DNA from: Rhodobacter ferrooxidans
Lineage (GTDB): Bacteria > Pseudomonadota > Alphaproteobacteria > Rhodobacterales > Rhodobacteraceae
Direction: 5' to 3'
Assembly: GCF_000176015.1 (NCBI RefSeq)
Contig: NZ_ACYY01000003.1
Coordinates: 124,001-188,000 of the forward strand
DNA length: 64,000 nt
The notes below the pieces were generated by a model, which had not been told where the DNA came from, did no database searches, and worked only from the letters and a program-made list of their open reading frames with translations. A program made the position numbers and the translations under genes. Positions 1 through 8,680 of the stretch are shown here, piece by piece (position 1 is the first letter of the stretch; every line of letters starts with the position of its first letter).

Positions 1-2027
1 CAGGCAACGACAGCCTGCTGGGCGAGGGCGGCGACGACAGTTTCCAGATCACCGATGGTTTTGGCACCGATGTGGTGGTGGGCGGCGAAACCGGCGAGAC
101 CTTTGGCGATGTGCTGAACGTCAGCAGCATGACCGGCGATGTGGTGCTGGACCTGAGCGCCGGCAATCCGGCCAGCGACGAAGACGGCACGCTGACCTCG
201 GGCACCGATAGCCTGAGCTTCTCGCAGATCGAGGCCATCGTGCTGGGGGGTGGCAACGATGTGGTCATCGGCTCCAGCGGTGACGATTTTGTTGCGGTCG
301 GCTGGGGTGCTGACAGCATCGACGGCGGGGCCGGGAACGACACCTTCGAGATGGAGTTCGACGGCGATGCCGATGTGATCAACTTTGCCGATGGCGACGG
401 CGCGGATACGCTGCTGGGCTTTGATGCGCCGATCGACAATGGCGATGGCACCTACAGCGGCGTCGATACGCTGGACGTCAGCGGCATGACCGATGCGCTG
501 GGCAATCCGGTCAATGTGGCCGACGTGACCGTGCTGGACGATGGCATGGGCAATGCCGTGCTGCTGTTCCCCGGTGGCGAAAGCCTGACGCTGGTCGGGG
601 TGACGGTGGCCGCGGTCTCCAGTCCGGCGGCGCTGGAAGCGCTGGGCATCCCGCCGGTGCCGCCCGATGGCATTGTCGAAGGCACCGCAGGCGGTGATCT
701 GATCGACACCAGTTATCTGGGCGATCCGGGTGGCGACCGCATCGACGCAAGCGACGCGCTGTTGCCCGGTGCCGCACCCGAGGACGATTATGTGCTGGCC
801 GGGGCGGGCGATGACACCATCGAATCCGGTCTGGGCAACGATTCCGTGCTGGGTGGCGACGGGGCCGACGGCATCTTTGGCGGGGCAGGGGCCGACACTC
901 TGCTGGGCGAGGCCGGGGCGGATTACATCGAGGGCGGCGACGGTGCCGACACGCTGGACGGCGGTGCCGACAACGACGAGCTTTACGGCGGACTCGGTGA
1001 CGATCTGGTGCAGGGCGGCAGCGGCGCCGACTGGCTGGAAGGCGATCTGGGCATCTATTCCAGCATCGGCGGCAACGATACGCTGCAAGGCGGCGACGGC
1101 AGCGATACCATCCTCGGCAACCGGGGCAACGACCTGCTGACGGGCGATGCCGGTGACGACAGCCTGCTGGGCGAGGCCGGGGCCGACACGCTGGACGGCG
1201 GCCTTGGCGCCGACACGCTGCTGGGTGGCGACGACCGCGATACCTTCCTGGTCGGCGCGGGTGATGTCGTCGATGGCGGCAATGGCGGCGACGATTACGA
1301 CACGCTGGACCTTTCGGCCTATGGCTGGGGCAACACCAACGTCATCTATGACCCCGGCAACAGCGAAAATGGCACGGTGCAGTTTCTGGACAGCACCGGC
1401 GCTGTCACCGGCACCATGGCCTTCACCGATATCGAGCATGTGGTGCCCTGTTTCACCCCCGGCACGCTGATCCTGACCGCGCATGGCGAGGTGCGGGTCG
1501 AGGATCTGGTGGTGGACGACCAGGTGTTGACCCGCGACCACGGCTTGCAGACCATCCGCTGGGTCGGGCGGCGCGACCTCAGCCGGGCCGACCTCGCGCG
1601 GCAACCGCGGCTGTCGCCGGTGCGCATCCGCAAGGGGGCGCTGGGCGGCGCACTTCCCGACCGCGACATGCTGGTGTCGCCGCAGCACCGGATGCTGTTT
1701 TCCGGCGCGCGGGCCGAGATGTTCTTTGGCGAGGACGAGGTGCTGGTGGCCGCCACTCATCTGGTCGGCGAAGCCGGGGTGGAGCGCATCTTCCCCAATG
1801 GCGTCAGCTACATCCACATCATGTTCGACCAACACGAGATCATCAGCGCCGATGGTGCATGGACCGAAAGCTTCCAGCCGGGCGATCTGACGCTGAAGGG
1901 GCTGGATCAGGCGCAACGCGACGAGTTGCTGATGCTGTTCCCGGAATTGGCCGACATGGGCAGCTTTTATCCGGCGGCGCGGCGCACCCTGCGCAGCCAC
2001 GAGGCGCGGGTGATGCTGGCGTCCTAG
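1..2027 (+). CDS. RTX calcium-binding repeat protein with C-terminal Hint domain (5' end outside the window)
   Basis: The reading frame is open from the first bases, so the true start lies upstream; about 674 residues are visible. The region encoded by roughly 780-1260 is a run of glycine/aspartate nonapeptides of the GGxGxDxLx type, which in RTX proteins form calcium-binding beta-rolls. The last ~190 residues form a Hint_2-type domain that begins at a cysteine (codon 1449-1451, PCFTPGT) and contains SPQHRML. Known family behaviour: RTX proteins leave by type I secretion, and Hint domains can cleave the chain just before their first cysteine. I infer a secreted or surface protein that may self-process. 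No secretion genes are in the window. The stop overlaps the converging neighbour by four bases (CTAG). Confidence 0.85.
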   Translation, partial: GNDSLLGEGGDDSFQITDGFGTDVVVGGETGETFGDVLNVSSMTGDVVLDLSAGNPASDEDGTLTSGTDSLSFSQIEAIVLGGGNDVVIGSSGDDFVAVGWGADSIDGGAGNDTFEMEFDGDADVINFADGDGADTLLGFDAPIDNGDGTYSGVDTLDVSGMTDALGNPVNVADVTVLDDGMGNAVLLFPGGESLTLVGVTVAAVSSPAALEALGIPPVPPDGIVEGTAGGDLIDTSYLGDPGGDRIDASDALLPGAAPEDDYVLAGAGDDTIESGLGNDSVLGGDGADGIFGGAGADTLLGEAGADYIEGGDGADTLDGGADNDELYGGLGDDLVQGGSGADWLEGDLGIYSSIGGNDTLQGGDGSDTILGNRGNDLLTGDAGDDSLLGEAGADTLDGGLGADTLLGGDDRDTFLVGAGDVVDGGNGGDDYDTLDLSAYGWGNTNVIYDPGNSENGTVQFLDSTGAVTGTMAFTDIEHVVPCFTPGTLILTAHGEVRVEDLVVDDQVLTRDHGLQTIRWVGRRDLSRADLARQPRLSPVRIRKGALGGALPDRDMLVSPQHRMLFSGARAEMFFGEDEVLVAATHLVGEAGVERIFPNGVSYIHIMFDQHEIISADGAWTESFQPGDLTLKGLDQAQRDELLMLFPELADMGSFYPAARRTLRSHEARVMLAS

Positions 2028-2602
2028 GTCGCGCGCCAGGCCGCCCAGTCCTCGGGGGTGTCCAGATCAATGATGGCATGGCGGCCGGGCAGCGGCACGC
2101 CCTGCACCCGGTCGGGATGCGTTGCCAGCACGGCCCGCGCGCCGCTGTCGCCGGTCAGGCTGGCGAGGCTGGGGAAGAACGCGCGGGGGAAAATCACCGG
2201 ATGCCCGGGGATATCGCGGCTGGTGCCACGGTGGATCAGTTGCGGTGCCGCAAGGAAGGCACCCAGCAGCGCGCCAAGGTCGGCGGCATCCAGGTCCGGC
2301 ATGTCGGCAGGCAGAATCATCAACCCCGCCGCATCACCTGCGGCTGAAACCCCGGCGCGGATGCTGGCGGCCATGCCGGTTGCGGCATCGGCCACGGTGA
2401 CCAACGTCACCGCAAGCCCCGCCAGCACCGCCACCCGCGCCCCCGCCTCGGGCGGCAAGGCAACCAATACCCGGCACCCGGTTTCCAGCGCCGCCCGGGC
2501 AATCCGGCCCAGTTGCGGCACGCCCGCCACCTGCTCCAGCAGCTTGTCGCGCCCCCGCATCCGCGCCGAGGCCCCCGCCGCCAGGATCAGGATCGCGGGC
2601 AC
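2024..2602 (-). CDS. MobA/MocA-like NTP transferase (molybdenum cofactor nucleotidyltransferase type)
   Basis: A 192-residue single-domain protein with the nucleotide-binding signature LAAGASARMRGRDKLL at its N terminus and a metal-binding aspartate in ILPADMPD, both typical of the MobA-like NTP_transf_3 family. Members add CMP or GMP to molybdopterin or act on related substrates; which one applies cannot be read from sequence. The start is GTG at 2602, three bases after the stop of the upstream flavoprotein gene, so the two are almost certainly co-transcribed. No molybdenum hydroxylase subunits are adjacent; moaA, the first cofactor gene, is about 53 kb away. Confidence 0.75.
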   Translation of the reverse strand: MPAILILAAGASARMRGRDKLLEQVAGVPQLGRIARAALETGCRVLVALPPEAGARVAVLAGLAVTLVTVADAATGMAASIRAGVSAAGDAAGLMILPADMPDLDAADLGALLGAFLAAPQLIHRGTSRDIPGHPVIFPRAFFPSLASLTGDSGARAVLATHPDRVQGVPLPGRHAIIDLDTPEDWAAWRAT

Positions 2603-2605
2603 GGG

Positions 2606-5023
2606 TTAGCCCCGCATCCGCGCCCCATCGGCATCGAACAGCGGCGTGCTGACCAGCCGGGCAGGGCGGCGCTCGCCCAATATCTCGATCTCCACCTGCA
2701 AGCCATCGACCGCCCGCGCCGTCGGCACAAAGCCCATGGCGACCGACTGGCCGGTGTGGTGCGAATAACCGCCCGAGGTGCAATAGCCCACCACCTCGCC
2801 GTCCAGCCAGATCGGCTCCCAGGCCACCACATCGGCGCCGTTGGCATCGACCACAAAGGCGGAAAGCCGCCGCTTCGCCCCCGCCGCCTTTTCCGCCGAA
2901 GCCGCCGCCTTGCCGATCCAGTCCGCCGGTTTGTTCCAGCGGATGAAGCGGTCCAACCCGGTCTCCAGCGGCGTGTAGTCGGGGGAATACTCGCGGCCCC
3001 AGGAGCCGAAGAACTTGTCCAGCCGCAGGCTCATCATCGCCCGCATCCCGAAGGGCCGCAGCCCGAGGTCTTGCCCGGCAGCCCAAAGCGTGTCCCACAG
3101 ATGCCGCACCGACATGTGGTCGCAGTAGATCTCATAGCCCAGATCGGCGGTATAGCTGACCCGTTGGGCGATGCAGTTGGCCATCCCCACGGTCAGCCGC
3201 TTCACGTCCATGAACCTGAACGCCTGCGCCGAGACATCGCTGCGGGTGCAGCGCGCAAGCAACTCCCGCGCCTTCGGCCCGGCGATCTGGAACCCCGACC
3301 GCGCGTCCGAGATGTTTTCGACGCGCGCCCCATGTTCGGCGTGCTGGTCGAACCAGCGCATGTGCCAACCCTGCGCGCCATAGCTGGCGGTCAACTGGAA
3401 CTCGGTCTCGGAAAGGCACGACACCGTGAAATCGCCAATGATCTTGCCCGATTCCGCCAACATCGGCGTCAGGCTCAACCGCCCCGGCTGCGGGATCAGC
3501 CCCGCCATCATCCGGTCCAGCCAAGCCCGCGCCTTCACCCCGGTCACCCGATATTTGCCGAAATTCTGCACCTCGTTGATGCCGACACCGCCGCGCACCG
3601 CCGCCACCTCGGCCGCCGTGGCACCCCAGGCGTTCGAGCGGCGGAAGGTCGGGGTCTCATACACCGGCTCGCCGGGCAGGGCGTAGTAATTGGGCACTTC
3701 CAGCCCGTATTGCTGGCCCCAGACCGCCCGCATCGCGGTGAAGGTGTCATACATCGGCGTGGTGCGGAACGGTCTGGCGGCCGGTTTCTCCTCGTTCGGA
3801 TAGGCCACCGAGAACCGGGTCTGATAATTCTCGATCACCTTCGGCACGGTGTAGCCGGGTGTCGTCCAGTTGCCAAAGCGCGCCACATCAAAGCCGCGCG
3901 GGTCGCGTTCGACCTCGCCATGGATCATCCATTGCGCCAGCGCCAGCCCCATGCCGCCACCCTGGCTGAACCCGGCCATCACCGCGCAGGCCGACCAGTA
4001 GTTGCGCAACCCCGGCACCGGCCCGATCAGCGGGTTGCCATCGGGGGCAAAGGTGAAGGGGCCGTGGATCACCCGCTTGACGCCCACCCGCTCCAGCACC
4101 GGGAAGCGCTTGTAGGCAAATTCCACTGAATCCGCGATCTTGTCGAACTGCTCGTTCAGCAATTCATGGCCAAAGCCCCAGGGCGTGCCGTCGATCGACC
4201 AGCCCTCGCAGGGCTTTTCATAGAACCCGATGCAGAAGCCGCGCCCTTCCTGCCGCAGATAGGATTCGCCACCTGGATCAATCACATGCGGGAATTCCTT
4301 GGCGCGGCCAATCACCTCGGCCACGTCATCGGTGACCAGATACTGATGCGCCATCGGCAAAAGCGGCAGATAAACCCCGGCCATCGCCCCCACCTCGCGC
4401 GCCCACAAGCCACCGGCGTTCACCACATGCTCGGCGACGATCAGCCCCTTCTCGGTCTGCACGTCCCAACCGCCATCGGCACGCTGGGTGGTGGAAAGCA
4501 CCCGGTTGTGCAGAATGATCTCTGCCCCGCCCATTTTCGCGGCCTTGGCATAGGCATGCGTGGTGCCCGAGGGGTCCAGATGCCCGTCCAGCGGATCATA
4601 AAGCGCGCCGATCACCCCCGCCGTATTCACCAGCCCGTCGGTCATCGCCTCCACTTCTGCAGGCGTCAGGATCGCGGTGTCCAGCCCCATGTAGCGGTGC
4701 TTGGCCCGCTCGGCCCGCAGCATGTCGAACCGCTCCTGCGTGTCGGCCAGGGTGATGCCGCCGACATGGTGCAAGCCGCAGGACATGCCGGTGATCGCCT
4801 CCAGTTCCTTGTAAAGCCGGATGGTGTAGCCCTGCAGCGCCGCCATGTTGGTGTCGCCGTTCAGGGTGTGAAAGCCGCCCGCCGCATGCCAGGTCGAGCC
4901 GGAGGTCAGGTCCGACCGCTCGATCAGCGTCACGTCCGACCAGCCCAGCTTGGTCAGATGGTAAAGCACCGAACAGCCGACGACGCCGCCGCCGATCACC
5001 AGAACACGGGTATGGGTCTTCAT
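2606..5023 (-). CDS. FAD-dependent dimethylglycine/sarcosine dehydrogenase-like protein with GcvT domain
   Basis: An 805-residue protein. The N terminus has a dinucleotide-binding motif (VIGGGVVGCSVLYHL) followed by SGSTWHAAGG, where related dehydrogenases carry the histidine that can bind FAD covalently. The DAO-type oxidase fold runs to about residue 400, and the rest resembles the folate-binding GcvT/aminomethyltransferase module. Family role: oxidative demethylation of methylated glycines, passing the one-carbon unit to tetrahydrofolate. The exact substrate (dimethylglycine, sarcosine or another N-methyl amine) is inference. The start at 5023 has an upstream GAGG (minus strand). A MobA-like gene follows directly, an association I cannot explain. 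Confidence 0.8.
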   Translation of the reverse strand: MKTHTRVLVIGGGVVGCSVLYHLTKLGWSDVTLIERSDLTSGSTWHAAGGFHTLNGDTNMAALQGYTIRLYKELEAITGMSCGLHHVGGITLADTQERFDMLRAERAKHRYMGLDTAILTPAEVEAMTDGLVNTAGVIGALYDPLDGHLDPSGTTHAYAKAAKMGGAEIILHNRVLSTTQRADGGWDVQTEKGLIVAEHVVNAGGLWAREVGAMAGVYLPLLPMAHQYLVTDDVAEVIGRAKEFPHVIDPGGESYLRQEGRGFCIGFYEKPCEGWSIDGTPWGFGHELLNEQFDKIADSVEFAYKRFPVLERVGVKRVIHGPFTFAPDGNPLIGPVPGLRNYWSACAVMAGFSQGGGMGLALAQWMIHGEVERDPRGFDVARFGNWTTPGYTVPKVIENYQTRFSVAYPNEEKPAARPFRTTPMYDTFTAMRAVWGQQYGLEVPNYYALPGEPVYETPTFRRSNAWGATAAEVAAVRGGVGINEVQNFGKYRVTGVKARAWLDRMMAGLIPQPGRLSLTPMLAESGKIIGDFTVSCLSETEFQLTASYGAQGWHMRWFDQHAEHGARVENISDARSGFQIAGPKARELLARCTRSDVSAQAFRFMDVKRLTVGMANCIAQRVSYTADLGYEIYCDHMSVRHLWDTLWAAGQDLGLRPFGMRAMMSLRLDKFFGSWGREYSPDYTPLETGLDRFIRWNKPADWIGKAAASAEKAAGAKRRLSAFVVDANGADVVAWEPIWLDGEVVGYCTSGGYSHHTGQSVAMGFVPTARAVDGLQVEIEILGERRPARLVSTPLFDADGARMRG

Positions 5024-5143
5024 CGCGGCCTCCTCGCAGGATTTGCGCCAGAGTGGCCGCGCGCCGGGCAGGCATCATGCTCACTTGCGACAAAATATGT
5101 CGCGCAATCACACGGCCCGCACCTGCTTCCCGGCTTCTTCTCT

Positions 5144-5185
5144 GCGCAAATATCCTCCGGGGGTCCGGGGGTGGAAAACCCCCGG
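5144..5185 (-). terminator. Terminator-like intergenic repeat, copy A (3' of livM)
   Basis: On the minus strand this lies just past the livM stop: an 8-bp GC stem (5165-5172 with 5178-5185) followed by CCGGAGGATATTTGCGC. The arrangement of hairpin then GAGGATATTT recurs at 10956, 44051 and 56591. This copy has a GGAAA loop on the plus strand instead of the AGACA seen in the other three full copies. Confidence 0.6.
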
Positions 5186-5202
5186 CTGCCTGCCCGGCAA
5201 AG

Positions 5203-6504
5203 CTACTTCTCCGGTATCAACCCGCGCGGGCTGAACCGCAGCACCAGCAGCAGAATGATCCCCAGCGTCAGCAACCGCATGTGCTGCGCGCTGTCAATCA
5301 GATGCGTCTTCAGCGCCCCGTCCGCCATCCCCGCCGTGATCGCCCCCATCACCTGCGGCCCCAGGCTTTCGACAATCAGCCACAGCCAGCCGATCAGCAA
5401 CCCGCCCAACACCGCACCCCAGTTGTTGCCCGAGCCGCCGACGATCACCATCACCCAGATCAGGAAGGTATAGCGCAACGGGTTGTAGGTGCCCGGCGTC
5501 AACTGCCCGTCCATCGAGGTCATCATCGCCCCCGCCACGCCCACGATGGCCGAGCCGATGATGAAGATCTGCAAATGCCGCCGGGTCACGTTCTTGCCCA
5601 TGGCGGCGGCCGACACCTCGTTGTCGCGGATCGCCCGCATCATCCGGCCCCAGGGCGAGTTCAGCGCCAGTTCCGAAAGCCAGATGATCGCCAGCAACAC
5701 CAGCCCGAACATGCCGGCATAGATCAGCTTGACCAGGATCGACGAGCCGGTGACCGGATCAAACCCCCAGCTTTGCGCCCAGCCCAGAAACCCCTGGCTT
5801 TGCTGCAATTCCACCTCGTAGGGCACCGGCCAGGGCCGCGGCAGGCCGATGACGTTCTTGACGCCGCGCGCCATCCAGTCCTCGTTCTTCATCACCGAGA
5901 TGATGATCTCGGCAATCCCCAGTGTTGCAATCGCCAGATAGTCCGACCGCAGCCCAAGGGCGGTCTTGCCGATGGCCCAGGCCGCGGCGGCGGCCAGCAA
6001 GCCCCCCACCGGCCAGGCCAGCAGCACCGGCAGGCCCAACCCGCCAAGGCTGCCCAGCAGCGACGGGTTGTTGGCCTCGATCGCCGTGGTCGCGGGGTCC
6101 AGCACCGCGCGGAACAGCAGGAACCCGCCCGTCAGCACCGCCACAAGACCGATGCCCCGCAGCACCCCCGGTGCCATCCGCTTGTAAAGCTGGGTGGCCA
6201 GCACCAGCGTCGCCGCCCCCAGCGCCAAGGCCAGCAGCACACCCGGCCCGCCCGCACTCCAGCCCCCCGGCGTCGGTTTCGAGGATACCAGCACCACCGC
6301 CAGCCCGCCCAGCGCGGTGAACCCCATGATCCCGGTGTTGAACAGCCCGGCATAGCCCCATTGCATGTTCACCCCCAGCGCCATGATCGACGACAACAGC
6401 GCCATGTTCAGGATCGACAGCGACAGGTTCCAGCTTTGCAACATGCCGGTGGCCACGAACAACGCCGCCACCCCGGCAAACAGCCCGATGTTCTTCAGGT
6501 TCAT
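5203..6504 (-). CDS. livM: Branched-chain amino acid ABC transporter, permease LivM
   Basis: A 433-residue polytopic membrane protein made largely of hydrophobic segments, with the LivM-family stretches SDYLAIATLGIAEI and GGSGNNWGAVLGG. It is the second membrane component of a HAAT-type importer, forming the translocation pore with LivH and powered by LivF/LivG. The start at 6504 overlaps the livH stop by four bases (ATGA), so translation is coupled. It is the last gene of the operon; a GC hairpin repeat follows. Substrate specificity (leucine/isoleucine/valine or another hydrophobic or amide compound) cannot be decided from the permease. Confidence 0.9.
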   Translation of the reverse strand: MNLKNIGLFAGVAALFVATGMLQSWNLSLSILNMALLSSIMALGVNMQWGYAGLFNTGIMGFTALGGLAVVLVSSKPTPGGWSAGGPGVLLALALGAATLVLATQLYKRMAPGVLRGIGLVAVLTGGFLLFRAVLDPATTAIEANNPSLLGSLGGLGLPVLLAWPVGGLLAAAAAWAIGKTALGLRSDYLAIATLGIAEIIISVMKNEDWMARGVKNVIGLPRPWPVPYEVELQQSQGFLGWAQSWGFDPVTGSSILVKLIYAGMFGLVLLAIIWLSELALNSPWGRMMRAIRDNEVSAAAMGKNVTRRHLQIFIIGSAIVGVAGAMMTSMDGQLTPGTYNPLRYTFLIWVMVIVGGSGNNWGAVLGGLLIGWLWLIVESLGPQVMGAITAGMADGALKTHLIDSAQHMRLLTLGIILLLVLRFSPRGLIPEK

Positions 6505-7514
6505 ACCGATTTCCCCTTGAACAGCCCGGTGGGCATGAACAGCAGCACCAGGATCAGGATCGAGAAACTGACCGCAAACTTGTAGTCGGTGGAAAGCAGT
6601 TGCAGCAGCGTGTCCGGCGCCATTCTGTCGGGCACCACGTAGGTCACCACCTTCTTCCAGGCATAGGTCACCGTGACCTCGCTGAAGGCAATGACGAAGC
6701 CGCCGGCAATCGCCCCCAGCGGGTTGCCCAGGCCACCCACGATGGCCGCGGCAAAGATCGGCAGCAACAACTGGAAATAAGTGAAGGGTTTGAACGACTT
6801 GTCCAACCCGTAAAGCACCCCGGCAATCGTCGCCAAAGCCGCCGCGATCACCCAGGTCACCGCCACCACCCGGTCGGGGTTGATGCCCGACAGCAGCGCC
6901 AGATCCTCATTGTCGGAAAACGCCCGCATCGACTTGCCGGTGCGGGTCTTTTGCAGAAACCAGAACAGCGCCGCCACCACCAGCACCGCGGTGATCACGG
7001 TGATGCCTTGTGTGGCCTTGATCGCCAGCCCCTCGTCCAGCCCGGTGGCTTTCTTGAAGCCCGCCGCGGTGACCATGAACCGCGCGCCATCGGCAAATTC
7101 CTGATCACCCACCCCGATGATCAGCCGCACGATGCCGTTCATCACGAACATCACGCCCAAGGACACGATCACCAGGATCGTCGGCGCCGCCTTCTGCTTG
7201 CGATAGAACCGATAGACCACCCGATCAGTGCCCAGCACGAAAGCCGCCGTGATCGCAATTCCGAACGGCAGCGCCAGCAGCGCCGTCGGCAAGGGGCCAA
7301 AGCTGATCCCCATCGACTGGAACCACCAGGTGAACAGGATCGTCACCATGGTGCCCATCGCCATGGTGTCGCCATGGGCAAAGTTGGAAAACCGCAGGAT
7401 GCCGTAGATCAGCGTCACCCCAAGCGCCCCCAGCGCCAGTTGCGCGCCGTAAGCCAGGCCGGGGACAAAGACGAAGTTCAGAAAGACCACAAGGGCGTTG
7501 AGAATATCCATCAT
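6501..7514 (-). CDS. livH: Branched-chain amino acid ABC transporter, permease LivH
   Basis: A 337-residue inner-membrane protein with the LivH hallmarks LGALGVTLIYGILRFSNFAHGD near the N terminus (quoted in parts: LGVTLIYGILRF, SNFAHGD) and GGLGNPLGAIAGG near residue 265. It pairs with LivM. Two adjacent ATG codons at 7514 and 7511 are possible starts. The 7514 start overlaps the stop of the small secreted-protein gene by four bases, which ties livH translation to that gene rather than directly to livF. Confidence 0.9.
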   Translation of the reverse strand: MMDILNALVVFLNFVFVPGLAYGAQLALGALGVTLIYGILRFSNFAHGDTMAMGTMVTILFTWWFQSMGISFGPLPTALLALPFGIAITAAFVLGTDRVVYRFYRKQKAAPTILVIVSLGVMFVMNGIVRLIIGVGDQEFADGARFMVTAAGFKKATGLDEGLAIKATQGITVITAVLVVAALFWFLQKTRTGKSMRAFSDNEDLALLSGINPDRVVAVTWVIAAALATIAGVLYGLDKSFKPFTYFQLLLPIFAAAIVGGLGNPLGAIAGGFVIAFSEVTVTYAWKKVVTYVVPDRMAPDTLLQLLSTDYKFAVSFSILILVLLFMPTGLFKGKSV

Positions 7515-7897
7515 TCCGGGTCCACACAGCTGAGAAACCGGGTCTGGCCGGGGGTGTCATCGGTGCCGCTGTTGCTGCTGTGCCAGACCATGTTCACCCG
7601 ATCATCATCGCTGTAGCCGGTCGCCAGCATGGTCTGGCTGTCGCCGCGCCCCTCCGACCAACTGAGCGGTCCATTGTCATCACCGCCGCTGGTCACCGGT
7701 GCCGACACGGCATCGTAAACCAGCAGCACATCCGATCCCGCTTGCCGTTGCAGGCGAAAACTGGCCGGGCGGTCTTGCGGCGTGCATTTGCCATCGGCGT
7801 CGCAGGCGGTGACCACCCGGCAGTCCAGCGTCACCACGCCATCTTCGGCCAGGGCAAACGTCGGCAGCATGGCCAACAGCAAAACAGACAGACGCAT
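7511..7897 (-). CDS. Small secreted four-cysteine protein embedded in the liv operon (unknown function)
   Basis: Starting at ATG 7897, this encodes 128 residues: a signal peptide (MRLSVLLLAMLPTFALA, cleavage expected after ALA) and a mature part of about 110 residues rich in Asp/Gly/Ser with cysteines at 26, 32, 38 and 124, enough for two disulfides. Longer upstream starts would run into the end of livF and lose the signal peptide. It begins one base after the livF stop and overlaps livH by four bases, so it is part of the transporter operon. I do not recognise a family. A periplasmic accessory of the importer is possible but unproven. Confidence 0.75.
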   Translation of the reverse strand: MRLSVLLLAMLPTFALAEDGVVTLDCRVVTACDADGKCTPQDRPASFRLQRQAGSDVLLVYDAVSAPVTSGGDDNGPLSWSEGRGDSQTMLATGYSDDDRVNMVWHSSNSGTDDTPGQTRFLSCVDPE

Positions 7898-7898
7898 C

Positions 7899-8609
7899 TC
7901 AACCCCCCAGGAAACTGCGGCGAACCTCCGGGTCGGCCAGCAAGGCCTGCCCGGTGTCGGTGAAACGGTTGGCCCCCTGCACCAGCACATAGCCCTTGTC
8001 GGCAATGTCCAGCGCCTGCCGGGCGTTCTGTTCCACCATCAGGATGGAAATGCCGGTGCGCGCCACCTCGATGATGCGGTCGAACAACTCGTCCATCACG
8101 ATCGGGCTGACGCCTGCGGTCGGCTCGTCCAGCATCAACACCTTGGGCTGGGTCATCAAGGCCCGCCCCACCGCCACCTGCTGGCGCTGGCCACCCGACA
8201 ATTCCCCCGCCGCCTGATAGCGCTTCTGCTTCAGGATCGGGAACAGATCATAGACCTGCTCCATGGTGCCCTGAATATCATCGCGGCGCAGAAACGCCCC
8301 CATCTCTAGATTTTCCTCGACCGTCATCGAGGTGAAGATGTTGTGGGTCTGCGGCACGAAGGCCATGCCCTTGGCCACCCGCGCCTGCGGGCTGAGTGCT
8401 GTGATATCCTCACCCGCCAGCTTCACATGGCCGCCGCGCAACCGCAGCATGCCGAACACCGCCTTCATCGCGGTGGATTTGCCCGCCCCGTTCGGGCCGA
8501 CGATCACCGCGATCTGGCCCTTTTCCACGGCAATGGTGCAGGCGTGCAAGATGTCCACCGGCCCGTAGCCGCCAGTCATCGCCTCGCCAATCAGAAACGG
8601 CTCAGCCAT
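7899..8609 (-). CDS. livF: Branched-chain amino acid ABC transporter, ATP-binding protein LivF
   Basis: A 236-residue cytoplasmic ATPase with Walker A GPNGAGKST, ABC signature LSGGQRQQ, Walker B VLMLDEPT and the H-loop-equivalent region ending in VEQN, as usual in LivF. It drives LivHM together with LivG. The start at 8609 has no good Shine-Dalgarno sequence; instead a seven-codon reading frame (MKAMAHG, stop) in another frame ends just inside the livF start, suggesting translation by re-initiation. The 71-bp gap from livG holds a partial copy of the GGATATTT repeat. Confidence 0.9.
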   Translation of the reverse strand: MAEPFLIGEAMTGGYGPVDILHACTIAVEKGQIAVIVGPNGAGKSTAMKAVFGMLRLRGGHVKLAGEDITALSPQARVAKGMAFVPQTHNIFTSMTVEENLEMGAFLRRDDIQGTMEQVYDLFPILKQKRYQAAGELSGGQRQQVAVGRALMTQPKVLMLDEPTAGVSPIVMDELFDRIIEVARTGISILMVEQNARQALDIADKGYVLVQGANRFTDTGQALLADPEVRRSFLGG

Positions 8610-8620
8610 GCGCCATCGCT

Positions 8621-8655
8621 TTCATCTGTTCAAAAATATCCCCGCCGGAGGCTCC
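8621..8655 (-). repeat. Partial GGATATTT intergenic repeat, copy E (livG-livF gap)
   Basis: Read on the plus strand, TTCATCTGTTCAAAAATATC is followed by CCCGCCGGAGG. It nearly matches the flank of copy B at 10956-10980 but lacks the AGACA-loop hairpin. It sits inside the liv operon, between livG and livF. Confidence 0.5.
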
Positions 8656-8680
8656 CGCCGCCGCCGCAATCCCCCCCGGC

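Noticed and set aside
780-1260. Short tandem repeats suggestive of CRISPR or a satellite
   Set aside because: The periodicity is 27 bases and encodes RTX nonapeptides in one open frame; there are no unique spacers and no cas genes.
2513-4129. Long plus-strand open frame opposite the dehydrogenase gene
   Set aside because: It is antisense to a well-supported protein; its translation is arginine/proline/histidine-rich low-complexity sequence typical of GC-rich shadow frames.
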